Assembly: GCF_958450345.1 (NCBI RefSeq)
Contig: NC_088782.1
Span: 110,452,358-110,516,357 of the forward strand
Reading direction: 5' to 3'
DNA: 64,000 nucleotides
From: Calliphora vicina
Lineage: Eukaryota; Arthropoda; Insecta; Diptera; Calliphoridae
Below are positions 56,871-64,000 of the stretch, one piece after another. Numbering within the stretch: position 1 is the stretch's first letter; every line of letters begins with the position of its first letter. The translations under genes were made by a program, and so were the position numbers. A model generated the notes under the pieces. That model searched no databases, had not been told where the DNA came from, and was given only the letters and a program-made list of their open reading frames with translations.

Positions 56871-58429
56871 ACTTTTATGAAAAGGGAAAACAAATTTAAA
56901 GCAAATTGTTATTAAAATTTGTACTTTAAAAGGAATTTAAGTAAATCTATAAAGGAATTTTAATAATTTTATAAAAAATTAACTAAAAACCTTATTTCTA
57001 AGTGCATAAATTGTATTTGTAACCCAATTTCTTTAATTATATTGTTTTCTATTGCATAAAAAATCTATTGTCTAGTATTTTTAACCAGTTCTCTTTTTTT
57101 ATTTCCAAACTTCCATTTAATTAATTTTCCTACCATAGTTGTTTTATCATAACAAAGTTTTACCTAAATCCATAATATATTTAGCATGTTGTTCTTATTA
57201 TACAATATAAAGAGAAACAAATCCATGTATTTTTAGTTTTACATGGCAAAAACTGCAGTTCCTTTTTTTTTATACTAAAAAAGTTCATGAAAAATTCATA
57301 ACTTCTTGTGTGCATTTATTTTGCATAGTATTTATAAACTAGAAAAAAAACTAAGAATTGCTAAATAAAATTAAAATTTTATAACTTCTTTGTAAGTGAT
57401 ATTTAAGGGGTGTTTTAGAATTTGTAAGGAAATATTAAGAATTTTGATAGATTGTGATAGTCAATCATTTTGATTTCATAAAAAAAAAACATTATAGGAA
57501 AAGAATTAGTTTTTAATACAAAAATTAAAACCATTTATTATAAATATTAGGAGCAGAAGAATTCTTTTGTATAATAACTTAAATTCAAGATTTTAACAAC
57601 ATTCATCGGGAATTGATAAACTTATTTTAATTTCTTACTTGTCATTCAAAGACATTCATTCGGAAATGATAACCTAATAGGAATTTTATATTAAAACTTG
57701 GTATTTTATCAAATTTCAACCAAAATTTTACTAATTTAATTGTCATTTATACAAACAATTTATAAAAGAACATTAAGATTATAATACATTTCTATTCTTA
57801 CCCTATTTTTTCTGGTTTTAATGTTGTAAATAATAAATAATTATTTTGCTATAAATCAAAATTATAAAGCTTAAAAGCCAAAGACATTTTTGCTCCCCCT
57901 ACAATAATAATGACAAAATAATTTTACTACAACAATAAGAAAAAACTTAGAATTAAAAAAAAAAACTAAAATAAAAGACGTACGTCAAGATGTCATTATT
58001 ATACTACTAAACTAAATGTATGAGTACTTTACAAGTAAAAGCAAAAAAAAAAACACAACTTGTGCTGCTCTACTCATCGTAGTTGTTTATAGTAGTAGAT
58101 ACTATATTGTGCTACTATTAAAAATCAACTGTGATAAACAAAATACTTAATAAGTGAAATATGTTTACTCTTTATAAAATAGCTGAAAATATATTCTTAT
58201 TTGAAAGGCTTTAAATATTCGTATAAAGGTTTCAAAGAATTATTTGGTTACGTTTTTTAAAAATTGTTGAAATATAAAGATTAAGCTATTGTTTTACAGT
58301 TAAAGGGTCTTTTGATAGCAACTCTGTGTTGAAATAAAATATATTTATTCTGGCATCTACCAATACTAGCGGCAATATTTGTTGTTTATTAAAGTGTAGT
58401 CAACTCAGGAAGAGTTTGTCAGAGAGTCA

Positions 58430-58593
58430 GAAAATCTGCTGACAAAGACCTAACTCAGTTGTTAAAAATCTAAGTGCTGGGAATGTATTAGTAACAAAAA
58501 CTAAGTAATTTTTTGTTTTAGTTTTTTCTTTCTAGTTTCCGCTTTATGTGTAGGTTTTTGACAACTGAGTTAGGTGTTTGACCGGAGAGTGTG
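58430..58593. mobile_element. Intronic MITE (~160 bp)
   Basis: Left 'gacaaagacctaactcagtt' + 'gttaaaaatcta' is the near reverse complement of right 'taggtttttgacaactgagt' + 'taggtgtttgac'; the outer end 'cggagagt' matches 'actctcc' of the partner copy at 55.56 kb. No coding. I did not find a clear target duplication. Confidence 0.7.
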
Positions 58594-60079
58594 TAATTAT
58601 CTATGGCTGAAACAACAATCAAATATATGGCCACTTTGTTTTCAAACATTCACCCTGAAATGCTAACCTAAACTTAAGCCCCCTAAATTTCTTAGAAATG
58701 TTTCCATTAATGTTACAAACTCAACCATTAAATCAACATTACCCCATAATTTTACTAACCCGGGTGAAGGGTTTAAAAACTATTGTAAAAAACAAAAAAC
58801 ACTATGGCAGAATAAGAAAAGAAAAAAAAACAACTTAACTACACACAAATTCGTGTGTACTTTAGCATGTTTCAATTCAGCAGATACTTGATAATGAGGC
58901 ATGAATACAAAAAAACAAAAAAAAAAATACTTAAAACAAACAAAATCGATATTTTATTTATTTATTTTTTTTTCACTTATTTCAAAAATGGTAAAACAAT
59001 CTGCTTTTAGTTTATTGTTGAAAAAACTAAAAAAACTAGTTGAAAATATTGTAAGACATCTTTAGTTTTTTTTTTGTTTTCAATTTTAGATTTGCAATTC
59101 GACACTATAATAATTTTACAGCAAAAATTAGAATGTAGAAGTGAGACTTCTAGACAAAAATCTATGTACATATAGGATTGAGGAAATAAGTTAGTAAAAG
59201 TTGTTTATAGGAAGTATGAAACATACAATTTTAAAGATTTTTAAAGTACAAAACCTAAAATAGTATAGAATTAAACTTAAAATCGTTACATTACGAAAAA
59301 CGATAACCAGAGATTGAGAAAATGGAACTAAAAATGTCTAGCATTCACCTGGATTTAATATACTGTTTGTTATTCACCATGAAATAATAGTTTTGTTTAC
59401 ATTTGTTAAATGATACTAATAATGAACTTATAGTATAGTTATCTCTTGTTATAGTTGATGGATTTTATTGTTAAATATAACAAATTAAACCCTAATGTAT
59501 AATCTAGATGCTTTAAGATTTTAACAAAAAAAAAATAAACAATTAAAACGTATAAGACCAAAAATATTCATGAGAAATCAAGAGATAATGCAATTTTTTC
59601 AAGGAAATCAACTTGATTTTCCCTAATTTGTTGTAGATGGTTAGAAATATAGTCATATTGTATATCAGTGGATAGGAAATTGTGTATTCTTTGCATAAAA
59701 GTAAAGATTTTGTAATTGTTATAAAAATTATAAAAGACTTTTGTTAAGAAAAGTCAATAAAATATGTTTAATTAAAGACAATTAAAAAGTACCATTATAA
59801 CTCCCAATTTTGCGAATATTTTTTCGAAATTTCAGATAAATTACTGAATGAAGTTCTTCTCCACCTACACTTGGAGATAAAAATAAAAAAAAATTCCTTA
59901 AAAAATTTATTCATAAACCTTTGATAAATTCAAAAAATTTATAATAAATATGGGATTTGTATCCAATACTTTACTGTAGCATGGTGTAATCTATAAGAAA
60001 TATTAAGTTTTTGTTTAAAATTCCTTTTAATTGAACATTTCAGTGACATTTTTTATAAAATGGTAGCCATACTGTATGT

Positions 60080-60700
60080 GGCAACACTTCAGTTTTATGT
60101 TATCAGTTCAAGGTGAATGTTATAAACAGAGTAACCATATGTTTCATTTAAATAATGAAATAAAGAGAATAATTTTAACAAATTTTTTTTTAATTCATTA
60201 AAATTACACATCATATCTTTAAACTTTTATAAAAAATTTAGTTTTGAACCAAATTGTTAGATATTTCTTTTAATAAACTATAAGAAATAGGAAATGTTTA
60301 CGCAAAAATTCTTTTAATTTAACATTTCATTGTGAATGTTACAAAAAGTGTAGCCATTGTTTTTGTTACAGTGGTTGGCAACGCTAGAAATTTATGTTAT
60401 CACTTCAAGGTGAATGTTCTAAACAAAATAGCCATAAGATTAATTAAATTATTAACAAAAAAAGAATATTTCTAGCAAAATTGGTTAAATTCGGTAAAAT
60501 GTAATAAAATATTTATCACCTATTTGACATTTTAACAGACATTTTGTTTTTGACAATATTAGTTCCAAGTTTTTATTCAAAATTTCTTTTAATTTAACAA
60601 TAGCTACAAACACTCACCCAGGAGTGCCATTGTTTTTGTTACAGTATTTGGCAACACTAGAAGTTTATGTTATCAGTTTATTGCAGGCTATTCTTTACAG
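60080..60700. repeat. Intronic repeats containing 'ggcaacact ... ggtgaatgtt'
   Basis: 'ggcaacacttcagttttatg' (60081), 'ggcaacgctagaaatttatg' (60374) and 'ggcaacactagaagtttatg' (60649) each precede 'ttatca'. The first two continue into 'ttcaaggtgaatgtt'. Period ~275-293 bp. Related to the 'cggcaacagtgttatcat' part of the 543-bp units at 37 kb. Confidence 0.75.
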
Positions 60701-61264
60701 TATTTAGCTAAACAACAAGTTTATTTTATTGCATTATAATATTGGCAAACAAATATAAAAGAATTGTATTTCAAAATTTATTTGAATTCATTAAAATTAC
60801 ATATATTATTTGTCATTTCTTTTCAATTTTACCAAATGTTTAATTTCGCTTTAAAAATTTAACTAAATCTGCAGCATATTTTAAATAATCTATAATATAT
60901 ATAAACATTTTGTTTCATAAACCTTTTATTTAGCATTTCCGAGTGATTGTTATGAAAATTGTTATAGCCATTGTTTTGGTTATAGAGTAAATTTACAATA
61001 AACTACTTTAGGTTATCAGCTCAAGAAGAATTTTCTTTACAACAAACAACTTTAGATTATCAGCTCAAGGTGAATGTTAGTAAGAGAGAGAGAGTAGCCA
61101 TATAGTTCTCTATAATACATTAAAAAAATCACAAGAATTACAAAAAATAAGTTTAAATTTATGAAATTTTAATAAAATATGAATTTGAAAAAGGCCTATG
61201 CCTATTTTTCATAGAGTTTAATTAAATCTGCATTAATTGAGAAGAGTTTTCTTATTAAATTTGT

Positions 61265-61985
61265 TAAAATTAAAATATCACTTTAGGAGTTAAATTTAAA
61301 CACAGGTTAAGCATAAATTTGCCAAAAAGATGAACCTTAAATGAGCTAAACTTTTCAACATGTTGAAATCTTACAACCTTGAGCGATATTAATAAAAATA
61401 AATTAAAATTTTGTTAAATTTAAAATATCACTTTAGAAGGATATAAATTTAAACACCGGCTAAGACCTAATCTGACAAAAATTTCAATCTAAAAATGAGA
61501 TAAACTTTTCAAAATGTTGAAATCTTACAATCTTAGGTTATCAGTTCAAGGTGAATGTTCTTAAAAGAGAGTAGCCACATATTTCTTTATAATAAATATT
61601 CAAACAATCACATGAATTGTTATAAATTTATGAAATTTTAATATTATAATAAACATTTTCCATAGAGTTTAATTAAATCTGGTTTAATTGAGAAAATTTT
61701 TCTTAATTTTTTAAAATTAAAATATCACTTTAGAAGAATATAAATTTAAACTCTGGTTAAACCTAAATTTGCTAAAAATTTCAAACTAAAATGAGATAAA
61801 CTTTTCAATATTTTGAAATCTTCCAAACTAGAGCGATATTTATCAAAAATAAATTAATATTTTGTTAAAATTTTAATATCACTTTAGAAGAAATTAAATT
61901 TAAGCCTAAATCTGCTAAAAATTTCCACCTAAAATGAAATAAACTCTTCAAAATTTTGAAATCTTTTAACCTTAGATTATTAGTT
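61265..61985. repeat. Intronic ~149-bp tandem repeats
   Basis: 'aaaatatcactttag' recurs near 61270, 61423, 61720 and 61868. Each is followed by 'taaatttaaacac.ggttaa', 'ataaacttttcaa' and 'ttgaaatctt'. The spacings of ~153, ~298 and ~147 bp suggest one unit interrupted. Core-motif copies lie at 61535 and 61976. Confidence 0.8.
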
Positions 61986-63649
61986 CAGGGTGAATGTTTT
62001 TAAGACAATATATGTTAAAAAAATCATAAGAATTGTAAGAAATCTGTTGAAATTTATAATTAAATTAATAAAAAATTCAAAAAACCTCTATAATTTAATT
62101 AAATCTGTGTTAATTAAGAGCAGTTTTCATTTTATTTTAGAGTTTGAAATGTATAGTTGTTCATTTTTTAGATTTTATTAAATTCATTGCTTATTTCCTA
62201 GATTTTTTATTTATTAATGTAGTAGTTTTTTAACAAAAAAGTGTTACTTAATTGTTTGTCATCCTCAAAAAAAATTTTTGTCATTTAGTCATTATCTGCC
62301 AGCTGAGCTACATACTAAATATAAATATTTTTTTATAAATTATTCTATTTTTTTCTTCCTAACAAATCTATATATAATTATGTTTGTGTGTATAAGTATT
62401 TAACATAATTTTTTTGTTGTCCAAAGAACAAACATTTAACCAAAACATGAAATGAAATGAGCACAAAAATATTTCAAAAAAAAAAAAAATATCGAAAAAA
62501 TGAACGACCTATCCCAAGACCCAAAAAATTTTACTTTTATTTACGTATATTTTTTCTACTACCGCTGCTGCTGCTTCTTATTTGTTAATACATATTTCAT
62601 AATCTTCTTCTTACAATTTTTTTTTCCAATGTGTATACGTTTATGTGTACATGTGCGTTTTGTGTTTGTGAATGTATGTCAATGTGTTTTGGGGTTTTAT
62701 TTTGCTGGTATATTTAGTTTATGTATTTTTTTTTTCTTTCTCGTAGCCAAGTGACATACAAACACACATTAAATGTTGTTTTTGTTTTATATGAAGCTTT
62801 TTGTTGGCTCCACTTTATTATTTGTTTGTTTAAATTGTTTGAGTGTGTGTATTTAAGTTTCACATTGTTTCGTCATGTCAATATCAGCAGCAGCCATTGT
62901 GAATAAAGAAGAAGACGTATCAACAAAATATAAAAAAAAAAAAAATTAAGAAATACCTAAAAACTACCATACTTTTTTAACCATTTAAATACTGTGGTTA
63001 CACATGCATACATATTCTGGCAAACACACGCATTTAACCCGAGTCAATAAGTCACTCAGTCAGTCAGTCGTCGTATACACTAACTAATTCACTCTCGTTT
63101 TCATTTACACGACTAAAAAACGAATCAAAATAAACGAAACACAACAACAGCACAAACCAAATAAAAATGGAAACCTTACAGTTACACACAAACTTATATA
63201 TTTACATATGTAAACATATGAGTACCTTAGTGTTGTTGTTGTTGCTGTTGTGTGTTGTAACCATAACCCCTCTCAATAATAATAATACGAAGAAGAAAAT
63301 TGTACTGTAATATGGCAACAATAATAAAATCTTGTCATATTCATTGGCATTGCTTTTTTTGTTGTTGTTGTTGCCATACAGCTAATTTAACAATTTGTTT
63401 TGTATAGGTTAGATTTGTGTGTAGCTAAATGTTGCTTTTTTTTTGGTCTATGCGTTTGATTTTTTCTGCTTTTATTAGACACTCATTAATATTTTTTTTT
63501 GTTGTTGTTGCTTTATATGAGAGTATGATTATTAGTTGCTGTTGCTATTATTGCCATTGCTGTAATTTGTTGTGTAAGGCCTTTATTTGTGTGTTTGTTT
63601 TTATTGTTGTTGTTGCTAGCTTATTATTGTGATTGTAATTAAAGCTGCC

Positions 63650-64000
63650 AGATAGATTGGGTGACGGTTTTTTGGTTTTTTAATGATTTAAGGATTTTTA
63701 TTGGAACAAAACGAAAGAATTCGTTTAAAAAAAGGAAATTTTGAATCTTTACTACAGAATTTGATAATATTTTAAATAATTTCAAACTAAAGTGTCAAAA
63801 AACTTACACCTAAAGTCAGATTGTGTGATGGTTTTTGGTTTTTTAATGATTTAAGGATTATTATTGTTAAAAACATAGACATTTTTGGGAACAAAACTTA
63901 AAAATTCGTTTAAAAAAATTAAATTTTGAAACTTTATTCTTTAGAATTTGACAGATCGTGTGGCGGCTTTTATTTTTTAATGATTTAAGGATTTTTATTG
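63650..64000. repeat. Tandem repeat, ~135-165 bp, cut by window end
   Basis: 'taatgatttaaggat' recurs at 63681, 63844 and 63978. Each is preceded by a 'gtgacgg/gtgatgg/gtggcgg' phrase and the first two are followed by 'aattcgtttaaaaaaa' and 'ttttgaa.cttta'. The array runs off the window. Confidence 0.85.

Larger units (their letters stand above)
53675..64000 (+). other. ftz-f1: ftz-f1 intron (5' part)
   Basis: Starts with the consensus donor GTGAGT at 53675 after a phase-1 codon break. The exon for the Ftz-F1 box does not appear before the window ends, so the intron exceeds 10.3 kb. It is AT-rich and built largely of decayed local repeats, described separately. No other gene is seen in it on either strand. 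The 57-59.3 kb and 62.2-63.6 kb parts hold only simple-sequence tracts, a MITE and core-motif copies. Confidence 0.85.

Overview
The window is AT-rich nuclear DNA from an insect, almost certainly a higher fly (Diptera: Brachycera). The only host gene I can identify is the orphan nuclear receptor ftz-f1, whose zinc-finger domain and flanking residues look close to the Drosophila protein. The transposon fossils (mariner, Tc1-like, Jockey-type RT) and the very high repeat content would suit a large calyptrate genome such as a blow fly. That narrower placement is inference. There is no bacterial-type coding, rRNA or CRISPR.

Layout. 1-4.1 kb: two 26-bp tandem arrays with simple-sequence DNA between them. 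4.1-36 kb: a graveyard of broken, nested transposons. These are mariner relics (4.5, 7.0, 20.4, 22.1, 28.5 kb), a Tc1-like relic split by a Jockey-type retrotransposon (17.1-20.1 kb), a scrambled RT relic (24.2-26.1 kb), two copies of a Helitron-like repeat ending in CTAG (12.4-15.7 and 29.7-31.5 kb), MITEs, a possible tRNA-derived SINE, and several private tandem arrays. 35.69-36.96 kb: a full-length mariner with both ends and a TA duplication. 36.6-41.7 kb: a 543-bp tandem array made from that mariner's 5' end plus its flank, interrupted by a 2.4-kb palindromic element. 43.9-45.3 kb: a third 26-bp array, related to the first, carrying a 264-bp MITE. 45.3-48.4 kb: decayed ~0.3-kb repeats.

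The gene. A candidate Inr+DPE core promoter lies at 50,133. From there the + strand becomes strongly A-rich with CAA runs, as in long fly 5' leaders. The ftz-f1 exon starts at the ATG at 52,624 and codes 350 residues, ending at a consensus donor after 53,674. It carries the alpha-type N-terminus, a Gln/His-rich tract and both zinc fingers. The rest of the window (53,675-64,000) is the start of a large intron full of decayed tandem repeats. The Ftz-F1 box and ligand-binding domain lie beyond the window.

Most interesting signals: a ~20-bp core (TTATCA...GTGAATGT) recurring more than 20 times from 36.9 to 62 kb on both sides of the ftz-f1 exon; the 2.4-kb palindrome with an 8-bp target duplication and 'empty sites' in neighbouring array units; three arrays with the same 26-bp period; the nested Jockey-in-Tc1 insertion; and an intra-exonic splice acceptor that probably marks where a second ftz-f1 isoform joins. 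I did not find a convincing new multi-gene system. Similarities were judged by eye, without alignments or searches.
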